The position numbers and the translations under genes are program-made. Below the pieces are notes generated by a model. That model worked only from the letters and a program-made list of their open reading frames with translations, was not told where the DNA came from and did not search any database. A stretch of 64,000 nt of DNA from Enorma sp964624825. GTDB lineage: Bacteria > Actinomycetota > Coriobacteriia > Coriobacteriales > Coriobacteriaceae. The DNA is taken from positions 1-64,000 of the forward strand of contig CAZUYD010000009.1 of NCBI GenBank assembly GCA_964624825.1. The letters are read 5' to 3'. The first letter of the stretch is position 1. The number at the start of each line of letters is the position of its first letter. Below, one piece after another: positions 8,292 through 17,469 of this stretch.

Positions 8292-9728
8292 GTGGAGTTT
8301 TCGATTTCAGATATTCGAGAAGCGACGGGTGCACGCCTCGTGTGCGGGGAGAATGCGCGCGCATGCCGCTCGTGTGCCATCGACTCGCGCGCCGTCGAAC
8401 ACGATGGGCTCTTCGTTGCGTTTGTGGGCGAGCGGGTCGATGGCAACGATTTCGCACCGCAGGCCATAGCGGCGGGTGCCGCGGCTGTCGCCCTTACGCG
8501 TGAGCCCGATGACGCGCTTATCGCCCAGGCTGCGGCATGCGGGTGCGCGGTATTCGTCGTCGAGGAAGCGGAGGAGTTCCTCTTGCGCCTCGCGCATCGC
8601 TACCGGGATGATCTGGGGTGCGCCGTAGTGGGCATCACCGGATCGATCGGGAAGACCACGACGAAGGATATGGTCGCGGCGGTCTTGCAGGCGCGGTACC
8701 GGGTCTTCGCGACCAACGGGAACTTCAACAATCTCATCGGCCTGCCGCTTACCGTGCTTTCGGCGCCTGAAGATACCGAGGTGCTCGTGCTCGAGATGGG
8801 CATGAACGCCGCGGGAGAGATCGAGCGGCTTTCGCGGTGCGCGGAGCCTTCGGTGGCGGTTATCACGAAGGTGGGCACCTCGCACATCGGGATGCTCGGG
8901 AGCCGCGAGAACATCGCGCGGGCAAAGGCAGAGATTGTCCGCGGCCTGGCACCTGCTCCCGCCGGGGCGATCCAAACAGGCGATGTGGCGCTCGTGCTTC
9001 CCGCCGAGGACGATTTTTCTTCGTTCATTCGCGATGAGTTTCTTGCGTCTGCGTGCGGCGACGTGGTGTTTGCAGGTGTTGCTGCCGACGATGCGGTGCG
9101 CGCCTCCGCCGTCGAGCTCGATGCAAAGGGTCGTCCGCACTTCACGCTCACGCTTTCCGATGGTACGGCCGGCGCGGCCCAGCTTTCGGTCATGGGCGTG
9201 CAATCGGTATCGAATGCAATGCTGGCTGCCGCCGTGGCCGAGCGTTTCGGCATGACGGTGCCCGAGATTGCTCAGGCGCTTCGGAACGTGACCGTGACGG
9301 GTCGGCGCCAGGAGCTGCGCCGCGCCCACATCGGCGCGCGCGTCATCGATGATTCGTACAACGCAAGCCCCGAGTCGACCGCTGCCGCGCTCGATCTGCT
9401 GCGCATGCTACCCACTAAAGGCAAGCGCATCGCGGTCTTGGGTGAGATTGGCGAGCTGGGTGGCGAGGCGCGGCGTCTTCATGGGCTGGTCGGGGCGTAT
9501 GCCGCTGCGACCAAGCCCGATGTGCTCGTGTGCGTGGGCAGCACCGATGCGCAAGAGATGGCCACGGCTGCGCGCATGCTGGGCATGTCGGCGCGGGCGG
9601 TGATTTGCGTGGCGGACGCTGCGCAGGCGACCGCATGGGTGCGTGAGCACCTTACGGCAGACGATACGTTGCTGGTGAAGGGTTCACGGTTCGTGGAGCT
9701 CGATCGCCTCGTCGAGGGGGTGTGCTAG
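8292..9728 (+). CDS. murF: UDP-MurNAc-tripeptide--D-Ala-D-Ala ligase
   Basis: MurF adds D-Ala-D-Ala to the UDP-MurNAc-tripeptide in the cytosol, completing the pentapeptide precursor. The 478-aa product has the Mur ligase ATP site GITGSIGKTTTKD, the central-domain NFNNLIGLPLTVL and the C-terminal DDSYNASPESTAAAL typical of MurF rather than MurE. The start is GTG at 8292, with GAGGGGA ten bases upstream. Its stop codon directly abuts the GTG start of mraY, indicating translational coupling. In most clusters murE precedes this gene, but here it is absent. Confidence 0.96.
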   Translation: MEFSISDIREATGARLVCGENARACRSCAIDSRAVEHDGLFVAFVGERVDGNDFAPQAIAAGAAAVALTREPDDALIAQAAACGCAVFVVEEAEEFLLRLAHRYRDDLGCAVVGITGSIGKTTTKDMVAAVLQARYRVFATNGNFNNLIGLPLTVLSAPEDTEVLVLEMGMNAAGEIERLSRCAEPSVAVITKVGTSHIGMLGSRENIARAKAEIVRGLAPAPAGAIQTGDVALVLPAEDDFSSFIRDEFLASACGDVVFAGVAADDAVRASAVELDAKGRPHFTLTLSDGTAGAAQLSVMGVQSVSNAMLAAAVAERFGMTVPEIAQALRNVTVTGRRQELRRAHIGARVIDDSYNASPESTAAALDLLRMLPTKGKRIAVLGEIGELGGEARRLHGLVGAYAAATKPDVLVCVGSTDAQEMATAARMLGMSARAVICVADAAQATAWVREHLTADDTLLVKGSRFVELDRLVEGVC

Positions 9729-10760
9729 GTGTTCGGAAATCCTGAGTATCCAACATATCAGGCATTTCTCGCGCTTGGTATCGCGGCTATCATCGTCGCC
9801 TTCATCATGCCGCTCTGGATACGCCTGCTCAAATACGAGGGCATCGGACAGCAGGTGCGCGCTGACGGCCCCGAGCGCCACCTCGTGAAGCAGGGCACGC
9901 CAACCATGGGCGGTGTGGTCATTCTCATCTCGATAGCGATTACCTGCGTCCTTATGGGCGGCTTTACCATGCGCCTGTTGTTGGTGCTTATCGCCTCGAT
10001 CGCCACGGGCATGCTCGGGTTCATCGACGATGTCACGTCGGTCACCCATGGTCGGTCGCTTGGCCTCACTCCCCATGCGAAGATGATCGGCCTGACGCTC
10101 ATCTGCGTGTCTTTCTGCCTGCTCTCGGTCAATTGGTGCGACGTTGCGCCCGTGGTGCGTTTTCCCGGTGGGTTTACCATCGATCTTGGTATCGTTACCA
10201 CCACGTTCGAGGTGGGCGGGAGGCCGTTCGAGATTCCCTGGCTCTACGTGGTGTTCACCTGGCTGCTCATCGCGGGGCTTTCCAACGCGGTCAACCTGAC
10301 CGACGGGCTCGATGGCCTGGCGGGCGGCACGTCGATGACCGCGATGGTGGTCATGGCGGCCGTGTCATTTCTTTCGAACGATGCGAACCTCGCGATCTTC
10401 TGCGCCGCATGCGCGGGTGCCTGCCTGGGATTTTTGTGGTTCAACTGCTATCCGGCGAGCATCTTTATGGGCGACACGGGTTCCCTTGCGCTCGGTGCGG
10501 CGCTGGCGTGCGCAGCGGTCATGACGAACACCGAGGTCGTATCGCTTCTCGTGGGAGGGCTTTTCATCATCGAGACCGTCTCGGTCATGATTCAGGTCGT
10601 GAGCTTTAAGCTCACGGGCAAGCGCGTGTTTCTCATGGCGCCCATTCACCATCACTTCGAGAAGCTCGGATGGGCGGAGACCAAGGTGGTCATACGGTTC
10701 TGGATCATCGCTTCCGCCTTTGGCGCGCTCGGCCTCGCCGTCTTCTTTCAGCTGAGATAG
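9729..10760 (+). CDS. mraY: Phospho-N-acetylmuramoyl-pentapeptide transferase
   Basis: MraY transfers phospho-MurNAc-pentapeptide to undecaprenyl phosphate, giving lipid I at the inner membrane face. The 343-aa product has about ten membrane helices and the catalytic and Mg motifs GFIDDVTSVTHG, NLTDGLDGLAGG, FMGDTGSLALG and the His loop APIHHHFEKLGW. The GTG start immediately follows the murF stop codon, so its initiation probably depends on murF translation. The length is typical of the family. Confidence 0.96.
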   Translation: MFGNPEYPTYQAFLALGIAAIIVAFIMPLWIRLLKYEGIGQQVRADGPERHLVKQGTPTMGGVVILISIAITCVLMGGFTMRLLLVLIASIATGMLGFIDDVTSVTHGRSLGLTPHAKMIGLTLICVSFCLLSVNWCDVAPVVRFPGGFTIDLGIVTTTFEVGGRPFEIPWLYVVFTWLLIAGLSNAVNLTDGLDGLAGGTSMTAMVVMAAVSFLSNDANLAIFCAACAGACLGFLWFNCYPASIFMGDTGSLALGAALACAAVMTNTEVVSLLVGGLFIIETVSVMIQVVSFKLTGKRVFLMAPIHHHFEKLGWAETKVVIRFWIIASAFGALGLAVFFQLR

Positions 10761-10768
10761 GGGCGCCC

Positions 10769-12199
10769 ATGTTGCTGCCAGATCGCTTTCGCCTGCTCGT
10801 GCTCGGCCTGGGCTCCACCGGTCGCGCGCTTGCTCAATGGGGCATTGCTCATCTCGGTGACCGGGTGGCCGAGGTGACGGTGTATGGCGGAGCTTCGTCT
10901 ACCCCCACGGCAGAGACGGCTGCGCTCGAAGCGTCGGGTGTCCGTGTGGTCTGCGGTACCGAGGCGGTTACGGGCAGCTATGAGGTGTGCGTGGCGAGCC
11001 CGGGCATATCGGAGTTCTCTGCGTTTTTCGAAAGCGCGCGCGAACATGCCGAGCAGATCATGGGGGAGCCCGAGTTCGCATACCGGCTCTCGCCGGAGCG
11101 CTGGATCGGCGTGACCGGCACGAACGGCAAGACCACGACCACATCGCTCATCGACCATCTGCTTCGAGCTGCAGGGATGCGCTCTAAGACCGTGGGCAAC
11201 ATCGGCACGGCGTCCATCTCTGCCGTCGATGATCGGCCGGCCGGGGAGTGGTTCGCAGCCGAGCTCTCGAGCTACCAGCTTGCGACGACGAGCGCGCTGC
11301 ACCCGCACGTCGCCGTGCTTTTGAACATCTCACCCGACCACCTTGCATGGCATCGAAGCTTTGAAGCATACGCTGCGGCCAAGCAGCGGATCTTGCGCAA
11401 CCAGACGAAGGGCGATCTGGCTGTCGTCTGTATGGATGATGAGGGCGCTGCGGCGTGCGCACCCATAGCGCGCGCGACGGGCGCTGCGGTGTGCGAGCTC
11501 TCGCACCGTGACACCGGCGCCCCCTATGCGGCGTTTCTTACCGAGGATGATGTGCTCACGGTGCGCCTTGACGGTGTCGAGCACCAGCTTTGCGCGGCAT
11601 CCGGGCTGCGCATCTCGGGCGATCACAACAAGATCAATGCGCTCGCCGCCGCCGCGGCGGCTCTATGGGTGGGTGCATCTGCCTCCGATGTCGCGCGGGG
11701 GCTCGCGACGTTTTCGCCTCTCGAGCACCGCATCGAGCCCGTGGCGACCATCGCGGGCGTGGAGTACGTAAACGATTCAAAGGCGACGAACACCGATGCG
11801 GTGGAAAAGGCGCTCACTGCCTTCCCCGACCGCCCGGTGATTCTTCTGCTCGGTGGAAGCGATAAGGGCACCCCGTTCGAGTCGCTCGCCGCGTGCGTGC
11901 TTTCGTCATCGGTGCGCATCGTCGTATGCTTCGGTGCCGCACGAGATCGGTTCGTTCGGGCTCTCGTCGATGCCGGTGCGGTGCGCGAAGCTGATGCAGG
12001 CGATGCCCCGGCGGTCGAAGTGGTCGAAGCCGAGAATCTTGCCGGCGCCGTCTCGGCTGCCGCATCGCGTGCGGCATATGGTGATGTGGTGCTTCTCTCG
12101 CCCGCCTGCGCCTCATTCGACGAGTTCTCTGATTTTGAGGAACGCGGGCGTCGCTTCAAAGCGCTGGTGGCTTCCCGTGCTGGGCTGGTGCGTTCATGA
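10769..12199 (+). CDS. murD: UDP-N-acetylmuramoyl-L-alanine--D-glutamate ligase
   Basis: MurD adds D-Glu to UDP-MurNAc-L-Ala. The 476-aa protein shows the N-terminal Rossmann-like LVLGLGSTGRAL, the ATP site GVTGTNGKTTTTSL, NISPDHLAWH, EYVNDSKATNTDAV and LLLGGSDKGT, which together identify MurD among the Mur ligases. The ATG at 10769 follows mraY by 8 nt with GATAGGGG as the ribosome-binding site. An open frame from 10670 overlaps mraY and is rejected. The stop overlaps the ftsW ATG (ATGA at 12196-12199). Confidence 0.96.
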   Translation: MLLPDRFRLLVLGLGSTGRALAQWGIAHLGDRVAEVTVYGGASSTPTAETAALEASGVRVVCGTEAVTGSYEVCVASPGISEFSAFFESAREHAEQIMGEPEFAYRLSPERWIGVTGTNGKTTTTSLIDHLLRAAGMRSKTVGNIGTASISAVDDRPAGEWFAAELSSYQLATTSALHPHVAVLLNISPDHLAWHRSFEAYAAAKQRILRNQTKGDLAVVCMDDEGAAACAPIARATGAAVCELSHRDTGAPYAAFLTEDDVLTVRLDGVEHQLCAASGLRISGDHNKINALAAAAAALWVGASASDVARGLATFSPLEHRIEPVATIAGVEYVNDSKATNTDAVEKALTAFPDRPVILLLGGSDKGTPFESLAACVLSSSVRIVVCFGAARDRFVRALVDAGAVREADAGDAPAVEVVEAENLAGAVSAAASRAAYGDVVLLSPACASFDEFSDFEERGRRFKALVASRAGLVRS

Positions 12200-13893
12200 G
12201 GTTGGCTATGCTTGGGATAAAGGGGCACATCGAGGAAGAGGCGCAAGCGGGCGCCGAGAGCTCGCGCGAGCGCGCTCGCGGGGGTCGCACGCATGTGCGG
12301 GGACGTGATCGCCGCGCTGCCGGGGACCATTCCGCGTTGGGGGAGCGGCTCATCGCAGGGGCTCCCGCGCGAATCATGCGTCCGCGCATCATATTCTTTT
12401 CTTGTCTGGGAGCGCTTCTTGCATTCGGCTTGCTCATGGTCTATTCCGCCTCGTCGGTCGAGGCGCTGAGCGAAACGGGGAGCGCGACCTATTATCTGGA
12501 GCGCCAAGCCTTTTTCGTCGCGGTGGGGCTCATCGCGATACTCGCCCTTGCAAACATTCCGCTCGATCTCTTCCGTTCGCAGGCGATGTGGGGCATCTGG
12601 TTCGCCATGATGCTTCTGCTCGGGGCGGTTTTACTCTTCGGCCAAAATGCGGGCGGTGCCACGCGGTGGATCTCGCTTCCGCTGATCGGCCAGCTCCAGC
12701 CCTCCGAGTTTGCCAAGCCGGTGATCATCCTCATCGTGGCGAAGATCATGCACGAGTACTATGAGGAGCAGTCGATCGAAACGCATATGCTCATCAGGCA
12801 TCTGGCTGTCTGCCTTGCGATTCCCGCTGCCGCCCTCATGCTGCAACCCGATACCGGCACGCTCATCATCATCATCGCCTCGGTGTTTGCCATGTGCTAT
12901 TTCGCGGGCTTCTCATACAGGCTGCTCATAGGGCTGGTAGCATGCGCTGGCATCGTCGTTCTCATATTCGTGCTCAGCTCGCCGTACCGCATGGCGCGCA
13001 TCTTCACCGCAAGCGACCCGTGGGATGACCCCTATGGCAGCGGGTACCAGGCGACGCGCGCCATCATGGCGTTTGCTTCGGGCGGCCTGTTCGGCCGCGG
13101 CATAGGTAACTCCACCATGAAATACAGCTATCTGCCCGAAGCGCACAACGACTATATTCTCGCCATCATCGGCGAGGAGCTTGGGTTCGTAGGAATGATC
13201 ATCTTCTTTGCGGTGTTTGCCCTGTTCATCTATGCGGGCTTCAAGATCGCCTCGCAATCGCCGAGTGTTCAGGGCAGGCTCATCGCATATGGGTGCACCT
13301 TCACGATTCTCGCGCAGTTTTTGGTGAACGTGCTGGGTATCCTGGGTGTGACGCCCATGACCGGAAAGCCCCTGCCTTTCATCTCCTACGGCGGGTCATC
13401 GATGATATCGATGCTCATTATGTGCGGGTTGATGTTTCGCGTATCGCGTGAGAGCAACCCACCGACGGTATATGAAGCGCGTCGCGAAGGCTTCCACGTG
13501 GTGCATCATGTTCCCAGCGCCCCTGACGCTGCGTTGCCGGTTTCGGGCATCGAGGGCAGCACGGCCGGGACGCCGCATGCTCGCTCCGCACGGCGCGAGT
13601 CCGGAGGCTTTAGCGTGGTCGATGGGGCAAAAGACGCAAGCGCTTCGGGTGCTGCCACCGCGCCGCGCGCCGCGCGCGCGCCACATGATCGCACGGCGCG
13701 GCGCAGGCCGGATGCGCATCGCACAGAGCGGGGCGGCTCGTATGAGCGGGTGAATCTTGGGTCGAGCGCTGCCGACCGGCTGCGAACGGGTGTCGCGCGT
13801 TCGAGGGGCGCGCGCACGCGCCCTGATGCAGATGCGCCGGAGGACGGATACGCGCGCGGCTCGTCATCGAGAGGGGACACCCATGACCGATAA
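12196..13893 (+). CDS. ftsW: FtsW septal peptidoglycan glycosyltransferase (SEDS) with long tails
   Basis: FtsW is the SEDS-family polymerase that works with FtsI at the septum. The 565-aa product starts at an ATGA overlap with murD. After a ~65-residue charged N-terminus come about ten membrane helices with SEDS motifs: GGATRWISLPLIGQLQPSEFAK, PDTGTLIIII (split in two helices), GNSTMKYSYLPEAHNDYI and PFISYGGSSMISML. The last ~130 residues are Arg/Ala/Ser/Asp-rich and look disordered; FtsW tails are usually much shorter. An internal ATG at 12376 would remove the N-terminal tail but lacks the overlap. The 3' end overlaps murG by 11 nt. Confidence 0.93.
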   Translation: MRLAMLGIKGHIEEEAQAGAESSRERARGGRTHVRGRDRRAAGDHSALGERLIAGAPARIMRPRIIFFSCLGALLAFGLLMVYSASSVEALSETGSATYYLERQAFFVAVGLIAILALANIPLDLFRSQAMWGIWFAMMLLLGAVLLFGQNAGGATRWISLPLIGQLQPSEFAKPVIILIVAKIMHEYYEEQSIETHMLIRHLAVCLAIPAAALMLQPDTGTLIIIIASVFAMCYFAGFSYRLLIGLVACAGIVVLIFVLSSPYRMARIFTASDPWDDPYGSGYQATRAIMAFASGGLFGRGIGNSTMKYSYLPEAHNDYILAIIGEELGFVGMIIFFAVFALFIYAGFKIASQSPSVQGRLIAYGCTFTILAQFLVNVLGILGVTPMTGKPLPFISYGGSSMISMLIMCGLMFRVSRESNPPTVYEARREGFHVVHHVPSAPDAALPVSGIEGSTAGTPHARSARRESGGFSVVDGAKDASASGAATAPRAARAPHDRTARRRPDAHRTERGGSYERVNLGSSAADRLRTGVARSRGARTRPDADAPEDGYARGSSSRGDTHDR

Positions 13894-15022
13894 GCTCAAG
13901 ATTGCCATCGCTGCCGGTGGCACGGCGGGACATGTGAACCCTGCGCTCGCGCTGGCCGAGGAGCTGCGCGCGCGCGGCCATTCGGTTCGATTCTTTGGGG
14001 AGACGCGCCGCCTGGAGGGAACGCTCGTTCCTCAGGCGGGGTTCGAGTTCGCTTCCATCCATGCGAGCGGTTTCGATCGCGAACGTCCCTGGACGCTGCT
14101 TTCTGCGCTTGCGCATCTTGGCAAGGAGGCGGGTCGGCTGGTACGCGATTTCCGTGCCGATGCGGCGCGTCGCCCCGATGTGGTCGTCGGGTTTGGCGCC
14201 TACGTCGAGCTCCCGCTCATCCGCGCAGCGGTAAAGCTCGGCATTCCGTATGTGCTCCACGAGCAGAATTCGGTTCCCGGCCTTGCGAACAAGCAGTCCG
14301 CGAAGGCCGCAGCGCTCATCGCGATCGCGCAGCCGGGCGTTGCGGCGGTGTTCGAGAAGTGCGGCGCCTCATCGCAGAAGATCCAGATGACCGGGAACCC
14401 GGTGCGCGCATCGGTGCTGGCGGGTGATCGGGCGCGCGGGCGCGCGCAGCTGGGCGTTCCAGATGATGCTACCCTGTTGGTGGCGTTTGGGGGTTCCCTC
14501 GGCGCGCATCACCTAAACGAGCGACTTTGCTCTTTGAAGGACGACCTTCTTGCCGTCGATGGCGTCTACGTGCTCCATTCGACCGGTGCCGACGATTTCG
14601 AGGCGACGTGCGCCTCGCTTGCCCTGAACGGCGACGAGGCGGTTCGCTATCGGGTAGAGCCGTATATCGAGAGCATGGGCGATGTGCTGGCTTCGGCTGA
14701 CCTGGTGCTCTCGCGCGCCGGGGCTTCGTCGATAGCCGAGATCGCCGCCCGCGCGGTGCCCGCCGTGCTCGTACCCTATCCGTATGCGACGGCCGATCAT
14801 CAGACGACGAATGCGCGCTATCTGGTCGACGCGGGCGCAGCGGTCATGTTTGCCGACAACTCCATCGATTCCCCGGAGTTCGCAGACGCCTTGCTCGGCC
14901 TGCTGCGCGACGCGCGCCGGCGCGATGAGATGCGTGCCGCCGCGCGCGACTTGGGGCAAGACCGTGCGGCGCAGTGCCTCGCCGATGCCGTCTGCACGGT
15001 GGCAATGCAACATCGGGTGTGA
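13883..15022 (+). CDS. murG: UDP-GlcNAc:lipid I N-acetylglucosaminyltransferase
   Basis: MurG converts lipid I to lipid II on the cytoplasmic membrane face. The 379-aa GT-B protein has the N-terminal Gly-rich loop GGTAGHVNPALALAEEL, HEQNSVPGLANK, the second Gly loop AFGGSLGAHHLN and the donor-binding SRAGASSIAEIAA. The ATG at 13883 has GAGGGGA upstream and lies inside the ftsW 3' end (11-nt overlap). An open frame from 13757 is out of register with family starts and is rejected. About 110 nt separate it from murC, where a possible promoter is seen. Confidence 0.96.
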   Translation: MTDKLKIAIAAGGTAGHVNPALALAEELRARGHSVRFFGETRRLEGTLVPQAGFEFASIHASGFDRERPWTLLSALAHLGKEAGRLVRDFRADAARRPDVVVGFGAYVELPLIRAAVKLGIPYVLHEQNSVPGLANKQSAKAAALIAIAQPGVAAVFEKCGASSQKIQMTGNPVRASVLAGDRARGRAQLGVPDDATLLVAFGGSLGAHHLNERLCSLKDDLLAVDGVYVLHSTGADDFEATCASLALNGDEAVRYRVEPYIESMGDVLASADLVLSRAGASSIAEIAARAVPAVLVPYPYATADHQTTNARYLVDAGAAVMFADNSIDSPEFADALLGLLRDARRRDEMRAAARDLGQDRAAQCLADAVCTVAMQHRV

Positions 15023-15081
15023 AATTACCACGGTTGCGTTCGTCGGACCGTGTCGGGTTCGTGCACGTCACCGTATTGCAG

Positions 15082-15087
15082 TACAAT
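15082..15087 (+). promoter_or_regulatory. Possible -10 element upstream of murC
   Basis: TACAAT lies 44 bp before the murC start, in the largest gap between murG and ftsQ. A weak TTCGTG lies 18 bp upstream of it (15058-15063). Confidence 0.3.
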
Positions 15088-15131
15088 TTACAGTTCGAAT
15101 GGCACCTGCGATTAAGGGAGCGTCTTGCATC

Positions 15132-16541
15132 ATGACCGATTCTCCGAAGGTCTCGCCCTCGACGAGCGTTCATTTCATCGGCGTCGGCGGTGCCGGCATG
15201 AGCGGCATCGCGCTGGTATTGCATGAGCGGGGCTATGCGGTGAGCGGGTCTGATCTCAAGACATCCCGCTATATCCGCCAGCTTGCTCGCGCGGGCGTGG
15301 ACATACATATTGGGCATGACGCCGCCACCATCGATGCGGTCGAGCCAGACATCGTCGTGGTTTCGACCGCCATCCCCGAATCGAACCCCGAGTTGGTTCG
15401 GGCGCGCGAGCTCGGCATCCCCGTCTGGCCGCGCGCCAAGATGCTCTCAGAGCTCGGGCGTGGCTATACCACGGTCGCCGTTGCCGGCACGCATGGCAAA
15501 ACGACGACCTCGTCCATGGTCGCCACGATGCTCGATCGCATGGGACTCGATCCGAGCTTTCTCATCGGCGGTATCGTCGAGGGATACGACACCAACGGCA
15601 GAAACGGCCAAGGGCGCCATTTCGTCGCCGAGGCCGATGAGTCGGATAGCTCATTTTTGTATCTCGACCCCGATGTGGTCGTGGTGACGAACGTCGAGGC
15701 CGACCACCTCGACCATTATTCCTCGCTTGCCGAAATCGAGGAGACGTTCGTCCAGTTCATGGGGCTCGTGGGCGAAGCGGGTACGATTGTCGTGTGCGGA
15801 GACGACCCGCATCTAGCCGAGCTTGCGCGCTCGACCGGACGCTCCGTCATAACCTATGGCTCAAGCGAGGCAAACGATGTGCGATGCGAACCCCATGTCG
15901 GCGCCGGCGCGGCCGAGGGGCGCTGCACCGTGCGCTTTCCCGAGGGCGGTCTCTATGAGGTCTCCATCAAGAGCAATCCCGGCACGCACAACCTGTTGAA
16001 CGCGACCGCGGCGCTGGTCGTCGCGAACGTGCTCGGCCTCGATTTGTCCACGGCCGCCACGGCGCTCTCATCGTTTGCCGGCGTGCGCCGGCGCTTCACG
16101 CATGTGGGCGATGTCGACGGCATCTCCGTCGTCGACGATTACGGGCATCACCCGACCGAGATTCGGGCGACGCTTGCCGCCGCGCAGCAGCTCGGCTTCA
16201 AGCACGTCGATGTGGTGTTCCAGCCGCATCGGTATTCGCGCCTCCAGGCGCTGGCGGACGACTTCGCCGACGCCTTCGCCAATGCCGACCGGCTCATCCT
16301 CATCGACGTGTTCTCGGCAGGCGAGATGCCCATCCCCGGCGTCACGAGCAAGACGCTCGCCGATATCGTGCGGGCGCATCATCCGGGCAAAGAGGTTTGG
16401 TACGTTTCCGATCGCATGCGGCTGCTCAAAGAGCTTTCGAGCATTGCCCAGCCCGGCGATCTGCTCATCACCATGGGCGCCGGTGACGTGACCAACGTAG
16501 GTCCAGAGTTCATCGAGTACCTGTCTCACAAGGACGCGTGA
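15132..16541 (+). CDS. murC: UDP-N-acetylmuramate--L-alanine ligase
   Basis: MurC adds the first residue, L-Ala, to UDP-MurNAc. The 469-aa product has the N-terminal UDP-binding FIGVGGAGMSGIAL, the ATP site AGTHGKTTTSSMV, TNVEADHLDHY, GVRRRFTHVG and DDYGHHPTEI, the MurC-specific motif. The ATG at 15132 (MTDSPKVSPSTSVHFIG) is 11 nt after AAGGGAG. An upstream extension to 14784 overlaps murG and does not resemble MurC. murB starts 7 nt after the stop. Confidence 0.96.
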   Translation: MTDSPKVSPSTSVHFIGVGGAGMSGIALVLHERGYAVSGSDLKTSRYIRQLARAGVDIHIGHDAATIDAVEPDIVVVSTAIPESNPELVRARELGIPVWPRAKMLSELGRGYTTVAVAGTHGKTTTSSMVATMLDRMGLDPSFLIGGIVEGYDTNGRNGQGRHFVAEADESDSSFLYLDPDVVVVTNVEADHLDHYSSLAEIEETFVQFMGLVGEAGTIVVCGDDPHLAELARSTGRSVITYGSSEANDVRCEPHVGAGAAEGRCTVRFPEGGLYEVSIKSNPGTHNLLNATAALVVANVLGLDLSTAATALSSFAGVRRRFTHVGDVDGISVVDDYGHHPTEIRATLAAAQQLGFKHVDVVFQPHRYSRLQALADDFADAFANADRLILIDVFSAGEMPIPGVTSKTLADIVRAHHPGKEVWYVSDRMRLLKELSSIAQPGDLLITMGAGDVTNVGPEFIEYLSHKDA

Positions 16542-16548
16542 GCGGGGC

Positions 16549-17469
16549 ATGGGCCTTTTCAACGTGGTGATGTCCCTTTCGGGGGCGATCGACACCGACC
16601 TGATCGAAAACGAGAAGCTTGCGCGCCACACGAGTTATCGCATCGGTGGGCCTGCGGCGCTTTTCGTGACCTGCCATAGCTATCACGCGCTGCGTCGAGC
16701 GGTCGAGGAGCTTACCCAAGAGCAGGTTCCCTGGGTGGTGCTCGGTCGCGGCTCGAACGTGCTCGTCTCGGACGATGGATATGCGGGCGCGGTGCTCACG
16801 CTGGGGCGTGAGTTCTCGCGCTCGGTGCTTGCCGACGACGGCTGCACGCTCACCGTGGGCGCGGGTACGATTCTGACGCGGCTGGTGAACGACGTGTACG
16901 CCCAGGGTCTTTCCGGCCTTGAGTTCGCCGTCGGCATTCCCGGCACGCTGGGCGGCGCGCTCTCCATGGATGCGGGCACGCGCACTGAGTGGATCGGATC
17001 GCTTGTCGAGGATGTCGTCACCTATAAACCGGGCGCGGGCATGGTGCACTACGGCGCGGGCGAGATCGAATGGGGATACCGAACCTGCAGCCTTCCGCGT
17101 GACGAGATCATTCTCGAGGCGACGCTCAAACTCGTGCCGGGCTCTAAATCTGACATTCGTGCCAAAATGGAGCGCTTTCTTGCGCGGCGCCGTCGAACGC
17201 AGCCGCTGGGGAGCGCGTCTTGCGGATCGGTCTTTCGCAACCCGCCCGATCGAAGCGTGGGTTCGATGATAGAGGACTGTGGTTTGAAGGGTTTTTCTGT
17301 GGGAGGCGCCGAGGTCTCGAACGTTCACGCTAATTTTATCGTGAACACGGGAACCGCAAGGGCATCTGATGTCGTTGCGGTAATACGCGAAGTGTACGGA
17401 AAGGTTCATGAGGCATATGGCGTCGAACTCCAAACGGAAGTCAAATTCCTCGGCTTCTCGCGCGCCTAA
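16549..17469 (+). CDS. murB: UDP-N-acetylenolpyruvoylglucosamine reductase
   Basis: MurB reduces UDP-GlcNAc-enolpyruvate to UDP-MurNAc with NADPH and FAD. The 306-aa product has the FAD-binding start TSYRIGGPAALFV, LGRGSNVLVSDDGY, GIPGTLGGALSMDAG, YRTCSLPRDEIIL and the catalytic Ser region SCGSVFRNP, then GGAEVSNVHANFIVN. The order murC-murB-ftsQ is common in Gram-positive dcw clusters. The 3' end overlaps the ftsQ frame by about 53 nt. Confidence 0.95.
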   Translation: MGLFNVVMSLSGAIDTDLIENEKLARHTSYRIGGPAALFVTCHSYHALRRAVEELTQEQVPWVVLGRGSNVLVSDDGYAGAVLTLGREFSRSVLADDGCTLTVGAGTILTRLVNDVYAQGLSGLEFAVGIPGTLGGALSMDAGTRTEWIGSLVEDVVTYKPGAGMVHYGAGEIEWGYRTCSLPRDEIILEATLKLVPGSKSDIRAKMERFLARRRRTQPLGSASCGSVFRNPPDRSVGSMIEDCGLKGFSVGGAEVSNVHANFIVNTGTARASDVVAVIREVYGKVHEAYGVELQTEVKFLGFSRA